Translations under genes and position numbers: made by a program
Assembly: GCA_964498395.1 (NCBI GenBank)
Contig: CAZCHE010000010.1
Location: 1-64,000 of the forward strand
Length of the DNA stretch: 64,000 nucleotides
Direction of reading: 5' to 3'
Source of the DNA: Parapedobacter sp964498395
Lineage (GTDB): Bacteria > Bacteroidota > Bacteroidia > Sphingobacteriales > Sphingobacteriaceae
Notes under the pieces: model-generated
What the model was told of the DNA's origin: nothing
Seen by the model: only the letters and a program-made list of their open reading frames with translations
Databases searched by the model: none
In this document: positions 33,518 to 42,201 of the stretch, one piece after another
How the letters are laid out: every line of letters starts with the position of its first letter
Numbering within the stretch: position 1 is the first letter of the stretch

Positions 33518-35272
33518 ATGAAGGGTGTAAGTTTATTTCTTGCTTTTTATCTGGTTGTCGGTATCGTCAGCGCTCAGGAGAATCTCTTGCGGCAGCATAT
33601 TGACTTCACCGAGTTTGTCGGTGACATCCCGAATCCGGACAGGGGATTTTACAGGCCCCAATCTTTTGTGGTTCCAGTCGAGAGCGAACCAGTGCCAAGC
33701 ATTCCTGATTTATCGGCCACCATCGCCGGCACCACGGTTCCGGTCGATGTCCGCATCGTCTACATGGAATATGATCTGAGGAACTTTTCGTCAAATGCAC
33801 CACTCACCGGAATGCCCGTAGGCCCTTGGGGGGGCACTCAGCCGGAGTACGGGATAACTCGGCCACTAACACCTGCTGCACTTGATTACATCAGGTCAGC
33901 GCTCCGGCAAATAAGAGAAAGTGAAGCTGTTGCCATCGTCAAATTCAGTTATGACGGACGGGGCCTTACGTATAATAACCGCGGAGGATATGACCAATTC
34001 ATCCATGACTGCGAACCGGGGGCACCGCAAGGTCGGACCTGGTATGAATCAGGGGGGAGAAATGGCGGAATCGAGGAAGAATCTGATTTATGTGGTATCC
34101 CCGGCCATGAGGACAAGAACTGGGTGCAATACCATCTTTGGCAGCTTGGAAGTATTTTTAGCGAATTTGAGGACGTCATCGTCTGTGTCAAGGCCGGTAT
34201 TTTTGGTCCATGGGGTGAAATGCACTCGTCATCATACACCAGAACTGTGGAAGGCTACCACTGGCTATTGAAAGCCCTGTTGGACTATGTTCCCGATTCG
34301 CGCTCAATCCTGGTACATGCGGGCGGGGTCATGGCATGGCATAATGTCGAATACGGCACCCATTATAGCTTCACTAATTTAATGCCTGCCCCGGCGCGTG
34401 GCACACCCGCGCAACGTTTCGGGATGTTTAACGATAGCTATTCGCGGGGGAGTGACGAATACACGGATGGTGGTTCGCTTTCCGAAGGCCATGGATTGGT
34501 CGGGGGCGATTATGAGCGTAACGCTGCCCTGACCTGGATAAGGAACCAAAACAACTTCTATGGTGGCGAAACCGTCAGGTCCGGGAATGAACCCGACAAT
34601 TTTTACCAGCTCTATCCCAGATTCCCGAACGTTCCTTATGAAGCCGCTTATGCGCGAACAACGCATTTGAACACCAGTTATAGTTCAGCGGCTTATCGCC
34701 TTTGGGGTGATTTTATCTATACGGAAGCAAACGTTACCCTACCGTTTACCCCTCCGCACGATGGCGTGACCCGGACAGCAATCTTCGACCCGGTATACGA
34801 CGGTAAAAACGGAATGGAATTTATGCGTGACCGATTAGGCTTCCGGTTGGTACTACGTGAGGCTCACGCTAGTGAATGGGTAGCTCAGCATGGTGTCCTT
34901 GCATTTGCCGGCAAAATCCAGAACGTCGGCTTTGGTCTTATCGTAAACAAGAAAAACGTATCGGTTATTCTGAAATCCAAATCCGGTTCTAACCTATATA
35001 CGGCCCCTACGAATCTCGACGCGAGGGATTGGCGGCCTGATGAAAGGGGCAATGGCAGGCCGGGCAATACCGCTGCATGGCGTGATTTGAGTTTCTCGGT
35101 CGATATGAGCACATTCGGCAACGTGCCGGCTGGTGACTATGATATTTACCTGAAGATCAATGACCCCAAGGAGCAAAGCACCAATAAGCGCTGTATACGG
35201 TTTGCGAACAATGGAGGTGGCTGGGATGCTGCCCTTGGGGCAAATCTCATTGGTTCGACGACTGTAAAATAA
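33518..35272 (+). CDS. DUF4874/DUF4832-type secreted protein, paralogue of the preceding gene
   Basis: The 584-residue protein has an ordinary signal peptide (FLAFYLVVGIVSAQ) without a lipid-anchor cysteine, so it should be periplasmic or secreted. Core motifs match the neighbour: NPDRGFY, VAIVKFSYDG, GHEDKNWVQYHLWQL (197-211), VIVCVKAGIFGPWGEMHSS with E234, LVHAGGVMAW and RFGMFNDSYS. From about residue 430 the two proteins are almost identical, down to RCIRFANNG and LGANLIGSTTVK, while the first two thirds differ much more. That pattern points to gene conversion or strong constraint on the end domain. Likely co-transcribed with the first copy; one anchored and one free enzyme on the same substrate is plausible. 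Confidence 0.8.
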   Translation: MKGVSLFLAFYLVVGIVSAQENLLRQHIDFTEFVGDIPNPDRGFYRPQSFVVPVESEPVPSIPDLSATIAGTTVPVDVRIVYMEYDLRNFSSNAPLTGMPVGPWGGTQPEYGITRPLTPAALDYIRSALRQIRESEAVAIVKFSYDGRGLTYNNRGGYDQFIHDCEPGAPQGRTWYESGGRNGGIEEESDLCGIPGHEDKNWVQYHLWQLGSIFSEFEDVIVCVKAGIFGPWGEMHSSSYTRTVEGYHWLLKALLDYVPDSRSILVHAGGVMAWHNVEYGTHYSFTNLMPAPARGTPAQRFGMFNDSYSRGSDEYTDGGSLSEGHGLVGGDYERNAALTWIRNQNNFYGGETVRSGNEPDNFYQLYPRFPNVPYEAAYARTTHLNTSYSSAAYRLWGDFIYTEANVTLPFTPPHDGVTRTAIFDPVYDGKNGMEFMRDRLGFRLVLREAHASEWVAQHGVLAFAGKIQNVGFGLIVNKKNVSVILKSKSGSNLYTAPTNLDARDWRPDERGNGRPGNTAAWRDLSFSVDMSTFGNVPAGDYDIYLKINDPKEQSTNKRCIRFANNGGGWDAALGANLIGSTTVK

Positions 35273-35337
35273 TGTGGATTCGGTGGTGCATCAGCTTACG
35301 CACGTCGCTAAACTGCCATCACCAAGCGTGAAGACAC

Positions 35338-35366
35338 AAACGGTTGCGCAAATTACGCAATCGTTT
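35338..35366. promoter_or_regulatory. LacI-type palindromic operator, copy B
   Basis: Arms AAACGGTTGCG (35338-35348) and CGCAATCGTTT (35356-35366) around seven bases, one mismatch from perfect symmetry. Copy A has the same arm spacing. It lies 200 bases before the NagX-like gene. The 120 bases after it are also similar to those after copy A (shared ATGTTTGT, CCAATTAT and TTGAGG blocks in the same order), so a whole promoter segment was duplicated. Confidence 0.62.
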
Positions 35367-35565
35367 GATTGAACTTATCGCTTTTAATTCTCTAACGAAT
35401 CATGGATGTTTGTAGTGAGCCAAGGCTGCTGGTTTCGGCTAACCGCTCAAATGACCAATTATACAAATAATCAAAGTTGAGGGTGGGTCGGCATGTTTCC
35501 GACAGTGGTACATTCGTCGCCTTTAAAGCACGAGGTTAGAAAGGAAATCTATTTTTTTCAATGAT

Positions 35566-36672
35566 ATGGAGCAAAAACCAACAATTAACCGAATCGTTTC
35601 CCTCGATGTCACGCGGGGGCTCATCATGATTTTACTGGCAGCGGAAGCCTGCGCCGTATACATAGCACTACGGAAATTATTTCCGGATGGATTTACGGGC
35701 GAAATCGTCTCCCAATTTTTCCATCACGAATGGAACGGGTTGACATTTTGGGATCTCGTGCAGCCGACGTTCATGCTCGTCGCGGGGTCGTCCTTATACA
35801 TCTCATGGTCGCGGAGACAAGCCAAGGGGGTTACCTACGCCGCCAACTTCAAACACGTCGCCTGGCGGTCATTTAAACTATTCCTCTGTGGGGTGGGGTT
35901 GCATTGCGTCTACTCTGGGAAACTGGTTTGGGAACTTTGGAACGTTTTGACGCAGCTCGCACTGACCACCTTGATAGCCTACGCCATTATCAGGTGGTCG
36001 TATCTCAAACAGTTTATTTTCAGTCTGTCGTTGCTGGTGCTCACCGAGGTGCTCTACCGGACGATATTGGTGCCCGGATACGACCAGCCCTTCGTAAAAG
36101 GGGAAAATTTCGGGGCCTACTTCGATATGCTGATCATGGGGAAACACAACGGCGGCGGATGGGCTGCTATCAACTTCATCCCGACAGCAGCTCATACAAT
36201 CTGGGGCGTACTGGTCGGTAAGCTGCTCATTAACTCGTACACCCTAAAAACAAAGCTAGCATACCTGGTATACGCGGGGTTGGCCGGGCTCGTTATCGGG
36301 TACGGATTGGATTGGCTGTCCATAACGCCGATCATCAAACGCATCTCCACCAGCTCATTTGTATTTGCCTCCGGTGGTTATGTATTGCTAATCATCGCAT
36401 TCATTTCGTGGCTGGTCGACATGAAGCAATGGAACAAGTATGCTTGGATCATTATCGTCGTGGGTATGAATCCCATCTTTATCTACCTGTTTTTCGAAAC
36501 AGTGGGTAAACAATGGTTCAATGGCTTCGTCGGCATCTTTGTAGGGGGCGCCTTCGACCTGATGGGACTGTCGGGAAATATAGTCGGGCTCACCGTGGCA
36601 CTGTCGGCATTGATTGGCCAGTGGTACTTATGCTATTGGCTTTATAAAAGGAAGATTTTCTTTAAACTCTAA
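35566..36672 (+). CDS. NagX/HGSNAT-like membrane acyltransferase (DUF5009 type)
   Basis: The 368-residue protein has about ten membrane helices and the family opening RIVSLDVTRGLIMILL. HHEWNGLTFWDLVQPTFMLVAGSSLYI follows, with the invariant His/Trp and D...P.F....G pattern. A late NPIFIYLFFETVG helix is also present. Relatives are the heparan-alpha-glucosaminide N-acetyltransferase (HGSNAT) and the bacterial NagX group, thought to acetylate amino sugars across a membrane. In this island it could re-acetylate glucosamine ends in the periplasm so that a GlcNAc- or GalNAc-specific enzyme can cut them. That role is inferred from the family and the GH109-type neighbour. Operator copy B stands upstream. 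Confidence 0.8.
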   Translation: MEQKPTINRIVSLDVTRGLIMILLAAEACAVYIALRKLFPDGFTGEIVSQFFHHEWNGLTFWDLVQPTFMLVAGSSLYISWSRRQAKGVTYAANFKHVAWRSFKLFLCGVGLHCVYSGKLVWELWNVLTQLALTTLIAYAIIRWSYLKQFIFSLSLLVLTEVLYRTILVPGYDQPFVKGENFGAYFDMLIMGKHNGGGWAAINFIPTAAHTIWGVLVGKLLINSYTLKTKLAYLVYAGLAGLVIGYGLDWLSITPIIKRISTSSFVFASGGYVLLIIAFISWLVDMKQWNKYAWIIIVVGMNPIFIYLFFETVGKQWFNGFVGIFVGGAFDLMGLSGNIVGLTVALSALIGQWYLCYWLYKRKIFFKL

Positions 36673-36861
36673 CCACTTGGGTGCCACGTCGCGGCTCACG
36701 GCCTGTTTGGCAATACGATAGCCACCGGCTATGGCTGTGGAGAAAAAAGGAATTGACGATAGTATGTCACACAAACTAGCTATCGCAGTTCCAAACCAAT
36801 TATTCCTAAAGGGTTAAATTAAGAGAGAGGGACGTTGTAGTTTAACTAAGCAAACAAAGCT

Positions 36862-37419
36862 ATGATTTTCTATTCCAGTAAATCCAACGCTACTGTCGCG
36901 TCTCTTTTCGATACGTACTATGCGAGGTTGTGCGAATTTTCCTTTCGTATGCTCAAAGACGGGGAGTTAGCCGAAGATATCGTACAGGAGGTGTTTGTAA
37001 CCCTGTGCGAAAACCCCAAACTGCTCCCCAAGGACTTGAACAGCACCAGGTCTTTCCTCTACTCATGTGTAAAAAACGCCTGCTTAAATTCACTTAGGCA
37101 CCAGTCAATCGTGGACCAACACAAATCCAGCATCGACCCCGAGGAAGAAGAAAAATCCGTGGTCGAACACATCATACACGCGGAGATCCTTGGTGAGATT
37201 CATCATGCCATCAGTTCGCTACCGCCGGGATGCGCCGCCGTGTTTAGAAAAGGTTACCTCGAAGGGCTCAGCAATACAAAAATTGCTGAACAACTAAATA
37301 TTTCGATTAACACCGTCAAAAGTCAAAAGCAGCGCGGATTACTGCTGCTGCGAAAAGTAATCAGCCCGGAGATGCTCACATCGTTCGCACCGTTCATTGC
37401 AAACATTTTTTATACCTGA
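36862..37419 (+). CDS. ECF sigma factor (FecI-like)
   Basis: The 185-residue protein has sigma-70 region 2 (LFDTYYARLCEFSFRMLKDGELAEDIVQEVFVTL, residues 12-45) and region 4 (ISSLPPGCAAVFRKGYLEGLSNTKIAEQLNISINTVKSQKQRGL, about 118-160). It lacks regions 1 and 3, so it is an ECF factor of the Bacteroidota SusC-linked group. It should drive the SusC/SusD genes downstream when released by the FecR-type anti-sigma factor encoded 82 bases later. A 189-base gap separates it from the NagX-like gene. Confidence 0.92.
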   Translation: MIFYSSKSNATVASLFDTYYARLCEFSFRMLKDGELAEDIVQEVFVTLCENPKLLPKDLNSTRSFLYSCVKNACLNSLRHQSIVDQHKSSIDPEEEEKSVVEHIIHAEILGEIHHAISSLPPGCAAVFRKGYLEGLSNTKIAEQLNISINTVKSQKQRGLLLLRKVISPEMLTSFAPFIANIFYT

Positions 37420-37501
37420 TAACCAACTGTTTGCAAAAAATATGTTTTGGGTTCCACCCGTTTTTAATTTTCAAGTTTCTTATTTAACGTAACACCTGGA
37501 T

Positions 37502-38665
37502 ATGGAAGGACACTCGGTCGACATCGCGGGGCTAATCGCTCGTTACCTCAAAGGACAAGAACTGCTGCCAAGCGAATTGGCCCGGTTACAGGAGTTTTTG
37601 AAATCGGACAAGCGAAACAGGGCCATACTGGAAGAATACCACAATACGCCTGCGGTAGAGGAACGTTTGGCTTATCTACTTTCGTTGGACAAAACGGAAG
37701 CCTGGAACAATGTGTTGAAAAGAAGAAACCGGAAAACCAATCCTTTTTTCCGCTATTTCAAATATGTGGCAGCCATCACTACTTTATTTGTATGTGTAAA
37801 GCTCATCCATTGGAAACTGGCCGAAACGGGCACCTTAACACCATCATCGGATACCCACCAAACAGCTATTTCACCGGGGGGCAATGCGGCTACATTGACC
37901 CTTTCCGATGGCCGCAAGATTGCGCTCGGTAATGAAGCGGTGGGCATCAAAGAGGTTTCCGGATCGATGATATATGGAAAAAGTGGCGAACTCAACTATT
38001 TTGCCAACGGCAATTATTCGGCCGAAGAAACAAAAACCATGAATAAACTGGAGGTGCCAAAGGGAGGAACCTACCGCCTGGTCCTGCCCGACAGTTCCGT
38101 GGTGTGGTTAAATGCAAAATCCGAAATCCAGTTTCCAGCCCGCTTCTCGTCAACGGAACGGCGTGTTCTCCTACAAGGAGAGGCTTATTTCGATGTCGCA
38201 AAAAAACCCGATGCCCCTTTTTACGTCATCGTCGACCAGCAGACCATCGAGGTTTTGGGTACGAGTTTTACGGTTAAAGCATACGATACCTCATCCGTCA
38301 CCACCACCGTGATAACGGGAAAAGTAACCGTCAAAACGAAATCGCAGAACACCACGGTAAACGCGGGTCAGGCGGCCGAATCAATGGCCACGAACACGAC
38401 GCTTCGGGAAGCCGACACGGAAAAAGCCAGTGCATGGAAAGACGGGTATTTTTATTTCGACGAAGATCCCATCACTGAGGTGCTCGAACAGGTAGCAAGA
38501 TGGTATGATGTCGATATCCGGTATCAAACACCGAAAAAATCCGAAAGGTTTGGCGGGAGTATCACGCGTGACGTGGAACTGGCCCAAGTCCTGGAAATGA
38601 TCCACGAAATCACGGGGCTATCTTTTGAAATAAACGGTAGAACCATCCACGTTAAAGACAAATAA
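37502..38665 (+). CDS. FecR-family anti-sigma factor
   Basis: The 387-residue inner-membrane protein has a cytoplasmic sigma-binding N-terminus (ARLQEFLKSDKRNRAILEEY) and one membrane helix near residues 82-102 (FFRYFKYVAAITTLFVCVKLI). The periplasmic FecR domain has VPKGGTYRLVLPDSSVVWLNAKSEIQFP and VLLQGEAYFDVAKKPDAPFYV. A DUF4974 C-terminal domain (FDEDPITEVLEQVARWYDVDI, then GLSFEINGRTIHVKD) contacts the STN domain of the SusC partner. It holds the ECF factor inactive until the SusC protein signals ligand binding. Position between sigma factor and STN-SusC is the usual order. Confidence 0.93.
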   Translation: MEGHSVDIAGLIARYLKGQELLPSELARLQEFLKSDKRNRAILEEYHNTPAVEERLAYLLSLDKTEAWNNVLKRRNRKTNPFFRYFKYVAAITTLFVCVKLIHWKLAETGTLTPSSDTHQTAISPGGNAATLTLSDGRKIALGNEAVGIKEVSGSMIYGKSGELNYFANGNYSAEETKTMNKLEVPKGGTYRLVLPDSSVVWLNAKSEIQFPARFSSTERRVLLQGEAYFDVAKKPDAPFYVIVDQQTIEVLGTSFTVKAYDTSSVTTTVITGKVTVKTKSQNTTVNAGQAAESMATNTTLREADTEKASAWKDGYFYFDEDPITEVLEQVARWYDVDIRYQTPKKSERFGGSITRDVELAQVLEMIHEITGLSFEINGRTIHVKDK

Positions 38666-38710
38666 ACCCATTAAGCAAATGAAAACATGAAAACATGAAA
38701 CTTGATTAAA

Positions 38711-38736
38711 GCCGATGGTGCACCACCACCATCGGC
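38711..38736 (+). other. 10-bp stem hairpin in the FecR-SusC gap
   Basis: Arms GCCGATGGTG (38711-38720) and CACCATCGGC (38727-38736) around CACCAC form a perfect strong stem. No T run follows on the plus strand (CTAAGG), so it is not a standard terminator. It starts 46 bases after the FecR stop and lies 78 bases before the SusC start. It may shield the SusC messenger end or separate expression of the regulator from the transporter. Confidence 0.55.
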
Positions 38737-38813
38737 CTAAGGTGGAGCGCCCATCTGGCACTCACCACGGTCGAATTGAAAACCTCATTGTCAATCCTAA
38801 CAATTGTAAAATT

Positions 38814-41800
38814 ATGAAATACTTTACTATTGGCAAAGTCTTGTCTTTTCCGTCCAGAACGACACACGATGCCATTCTTCTTTTAACCAAGGCGATGAAA
38901 ATTACATGCTTTTTTATTCTGATTTTCGCTCTCGGGGCCCATGCATCAGGAAATGCGCAGGAGATCTCCCTGAATGTGAAGGATAGTTCGCTCAAAGCTG
39001 TATTCAAAGAAATCAAAAAACAAAGCGGATATCACTTCTTTTACAACGAAGAAGTGGTAAAAACCATCCAAATCACCAACTTGCAGGTAACCGATACCGA
39101 AATCGACAAAGTAATGGAAATGCTGTTAGACCAGCACCAACTGGATTACCAAATCCGTGGAAAAAACATCACGATCACGAGAGCAAGGAACCCCATGGGC
39201 AATCCATTGTCCGAGAAGGCCATTAAGTCAACGCAGCGAACGATTTCCGGCAAAATAACAGATACCAAGAACCAGCCGCTAGACGGCGTAAGCGTAACGG
39301 TGAAGGGCCTGAATTTGGGAACGACGAGCAACGAAGCAGGCGAATTCTCCCTTACCGTCAATCAGTCCGGCCCATTGACACTTGCATTCAGCATGATAGG
39401 CTATAAGGCCGTAGAGGTCGATGTCACCTCCGCATTCGTCAATGTCATCATGGAAGAGGAGGCCACCGCGCTTGAGGATGTCGTGGTGGTGGGGTATACT
39501 TCCGTAAGGAGGGCTTCGTTGACAAGTTCGGTCGTTACGCTGCAAAGCGAAGCCATTACGGACAATGTGACCCATGACCTCGGGTCAATGCTCCAGGGCA
39601 AGGCAGCCGGGTTAATGGTCACGAACAGCAGTGGTGCCCCGGGATCATCGGCCCAGATGCGTATCCGCGGCATCGGAACCATCACTGCCGGGCAAAGCCC
39701 GCTGATCGTCGTTGACGGGATTCCGGGCGGCACGTACGACCCTAACGACGTGGAGAACGTGTCCATCCTAAAAGACGTGGGTGCGACGGCTATTTACGGT
39801 GCCGACGGCGCAAACGGTGTTATTGTGATAACCACCAAGAGCGGGCGCCGGGACCTGGCCCCCGAGATTACCGTCAGGGCCAACGCTGCCGCTACAAACG
39901 CGCTTTTTGGACGGTTTAGGCCGATGGATGGAGCAGAGTTATATGATTTATGGGCAACATGGGGAATCCCTAATTTTGAATCCAACTATCCGCAATCACT
40001 TCGCGAAAACAACTACGATTGGCTCAACAACACATTCAAGCAAGGTAACGCCCAGCAGTACTATGTATCCATCAGGGGTGGCACGCGAAATACGTCTTAC
40101 ATGGCCAGCGTGAACCATTTCAACCAGAAAGGAACCATGCCGGGCACGGATTACAAACGCAACAATATCCGCATGAATTTCGACGTACAGTTGGCCCCAA
40201 AGTTTGACGTCAGCCTGCGTATGAACATGCGTGAAAATAAGACCGATAATTTATGGTCGTTTACCTTTAGCGAGATGGCTTACCGTGGTATACCGTGGGA
40301 CAATCCATTCGACCAAAATGGCAATCCCATCGACATATCGGGAACACCTGTTGCGGATAAAACGTGGTATTACGCGAATCGGCAGAACCCCTGGCACGGT
40401 ATGCAATATAATTATGATCGGGAGGGCGGCACCGATATGAATCTCGATATCGTGCTTAATTGGCAAATCTTATCGTGGTTGACGGCGACCAACACGACCC
40501 GTCTAGGTAGAGCGCAAAGCTGGTCTAAGGTCTATTACGACACGCGCGATGCCAGCCAGACCTGGAATGGCATCACGCAAGGCAGTCGGGTTGAAGACTA
40601 TGCCACATACCCTTTAGGGAGCTACGGGAACACCACGCTGCTGAAAACCAACCATCAAATAGGTGCCCATCACCTGGCCGGGCTTGTGGGATACGAATTT
40701 GGCGAATCCGAGGGTAGCTACAGCTTCGGTGCAACGGGTGAGCAGCAACCTACCGGTATAGATGTTGTTTCGGCGGGTGCCGCCGCTACCATGCGCGCAA
40801 CAGGCGGCTATGCTACTCCAAGCGCAGGGTGGTCCACGTTTGCGCAGTTGAATTACTCGTTTGCTGACAGGTACCTAGCCACTGTTTCGTTTCGTGCGGA
40901 TGCAAACAGCCGTTTTGCGCCAGGAAGACGCGTGGGATATTTCCCTGCCGCCAGTGTCGGGTGGTTGGTCTCCAACGAAAGTTTCCTGGCTGGAAACGAT
41001 GTGCTGACCTTCCTGAAACTACGTGGAAGTTACGGTCTGACCGGTAATTCGAATATCGGGAACTTTGTGTTTTTAGATGCTTTCTCCTTTTCAGGCGTCA
41101 CTTATCTGGGTGTGCCGGGCGCCCAGCCTACACGCCTTGCTAACCCAGACCTTGGTTGGGAATCGGCTGTCATGGCTTCGGCGGGTATCGACTTCAGGCT
41201 GTTTACCTGGCTTGATGGAAGCGTAGATATTTATAAAAACATCAATAAAGACCTCCTTTTCGCTGCCCCTGTAGCCCCCAGTACAGGATTCTACAGTTAC
41301 ACACGCAATATCGGGGAAGTCAGCAACAAAGGAGTTGAAGTCGCGTTAAACACCGTTAACGTCAATAAGAATAATTGGAGATGGACGACTTCGTTCAACA
41401 TCGGGTTCAACAAAAACACCGTCGAAAAATTGCCCAGCGACGAACCGGGACAACCCGGAACGCCCATCATGGTTGGCTCGGCAGATGCTGCCCGGCAACG
41501 GATGGAAGAAGGTAAGGAACTCTATGGCTGGTACATGCAGGAGTGGCGCGGAGTAGACCCCGCTAATGGGGATCCACTCTGGACAGCCGAAGATGGAGGA
41601 GTGACCAATGACTATGCAAGTGCCAAAGTGGACTGGCTGGGTTCGTCGCCCAATCCAAAATTTTCGGGGGGTCTACAAAACACGGTGTCATACAAAGGGT
41701 TCTCCCTAGGTGCCAACATCTTCTTTCTGTATGGCAATACCATTTACAATGGCGCACGCAGCTCCATGGATAACGATGGCCGCCAAGCCCAGTACAACCA

Positions 41801-42176
41801 GATGTCATTGGATAACGGCCTAGGATGGAGCCGATGGGAAAAACCGGGAGATGCCGCTACCCACCCGCTACCCGTATACGGAGGGAACAAAAATTCCGCG
41901 AGTGCCTCTTCTCGCTTTCTAGAAGATGGAAGCTTCTTGCGGTTACGTAACGTAAACATAGGGTATGATTTATCAAGAACGTTACTGCGCAACTTTGGTA
42001 TCAGTAACGCCCGTGTATTCGTATCCGGTGACAACCTGCTGACCCTGAGCAAATTTTCGGGAGCTGATCCGGAAACCAGTCTCAGTTCAAGCGGTATCAA
42101 CAGCGTGGCGGGCAGCGTTGACTGGATATATCCTGTAAACCGTACGTTCTCATTTGGTGTTGAACTGAAATTTTAA
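38814..42176 (+). CDS. SusC-family TonB-dependent transporter with STN signalling domain
   Basis: The product has about 1120 residues from ATG 38814 (MKYFTIGKVLSFPSR). A longer frame to 38715 starts in the hairpin with a His run and is rejected. After the long signal region (ITCFFILIFALGAHASGNAQ) comes an STN domain (ISLNVKDSSLKAVFKEIKKQSGYHFFYNEEV to about NITITR). Then follow the carboxypeptidase-D-like domain (RTISGKITDTKNQPLDGVSV), the LEDVVVVGYTSVRR box, the plug (LQGKAAGLMVTN, MRIRGIGTI, PLIVVDGIPGG, VSILKDVGATAIYGADGANG) and a barrel ending FSFGVELKF. The STN domain passes ligand binding to FecR and the ECF factor. It forms a 25-base-spaced pair with SusD. Confidence 0.92.
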   Translation: MKYFTIGKVLSFPSRTTHDAILLLTKAMKITCFFILIFALGAHASGNAQEISLNVKDSSLKAVFKEIKKQSGYHFFYNEEVVKTIQITNLQVTDTEIDKVMEMLLDQHQLDYQIRGKNITITRARNPMGNPLSEKAIKSTQRTISGKITDTKNQPLDGVSVTVKGLNLGTTSNEAGEFSLTVNQSGPLTLAFSMIGYKAVEVDVTSAFVNVIMEEEATALEDVVVVGYTSVRRASLTSSVVTLQSEAITDNVTHDLGSMLQGKAAGLMVTNSSGAPGSSAQMRIRGIGTITAGQSPLIVVDGIPGGTYDPNDVENVSILKDVGATAIYGADGANGVIVITTKSGRRDLAPEITVRANAAATNALFGRFRPMDGAELYDLWATWGIPNFESNYPQSLRENNYDWLNNTFKQGNAQQYYVSIRGGTRNTSYMASVNHFNQKGTMPGTDYKRNNIRMNFDVQLAPKFDVSLRMNMRENKTDNLWSFTFSEMAYRGIPWDNPFDQNGNPIDISGTPVADKTWYYANRQNPWHGMQYNYDREGGTDMNLDIVLNWQILSWLTATNTTRLGRAQSWSKVYYDTRDASQTWNGITQGSRVEDYATYPLGSYGNTTLLKTNHQIGAHHLAGLVGYEFGESEGSYSFGATGEQQPTGIDVVSAGAAATMRATGGYATPSAGWSTFAQLNYSFADRYLATVSFRADANSRFAPGRRVGYFPAASVGWLVSNESFLAGNDVLTFLKLRGSYGLTGNSNIGNFVFLDAFSFSGVTYLGVPGAQPTRLANPDLGWESAVMASAGIDFRLFTWLDGSVDIYKNINKDLLFAAPVAPSTGFYSYTRNIGEVSNKGVEVALNTVNVNKNNWRWTTSFNIGFNKNTVEKLPSDEPGQPGTPIMVGSADAARQRMEEGKELYGWYMQEWRGVDPANGDPLWTAEDGGVTNDYASAKVDWLGSSPNPKFSGGLQNTVSYKGFSLGANIFFLYGNTIYNGARSSMDNDGRQAQYNQMSLDNGLGWSRWEKPGDAATHPLPVYGGNKNSASASSRFLEDGSFLRLRNVNIGYDLSRTLLRNFGISNARVFVSGDNLLTLSKFSGADPETSLSSSGINSVAGSVDWIYPVNRTFSFGVELKF

Positions 42177-42201
42177 TGCAACATACTAACGATTTATAGT
42201 T

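Noticed and set aside
38715..38813. His-rich extension of the STN-SusC gene
   Set aside because: It comes from the GC-rich hairpin; the typical signal region of the family starts at 38814.
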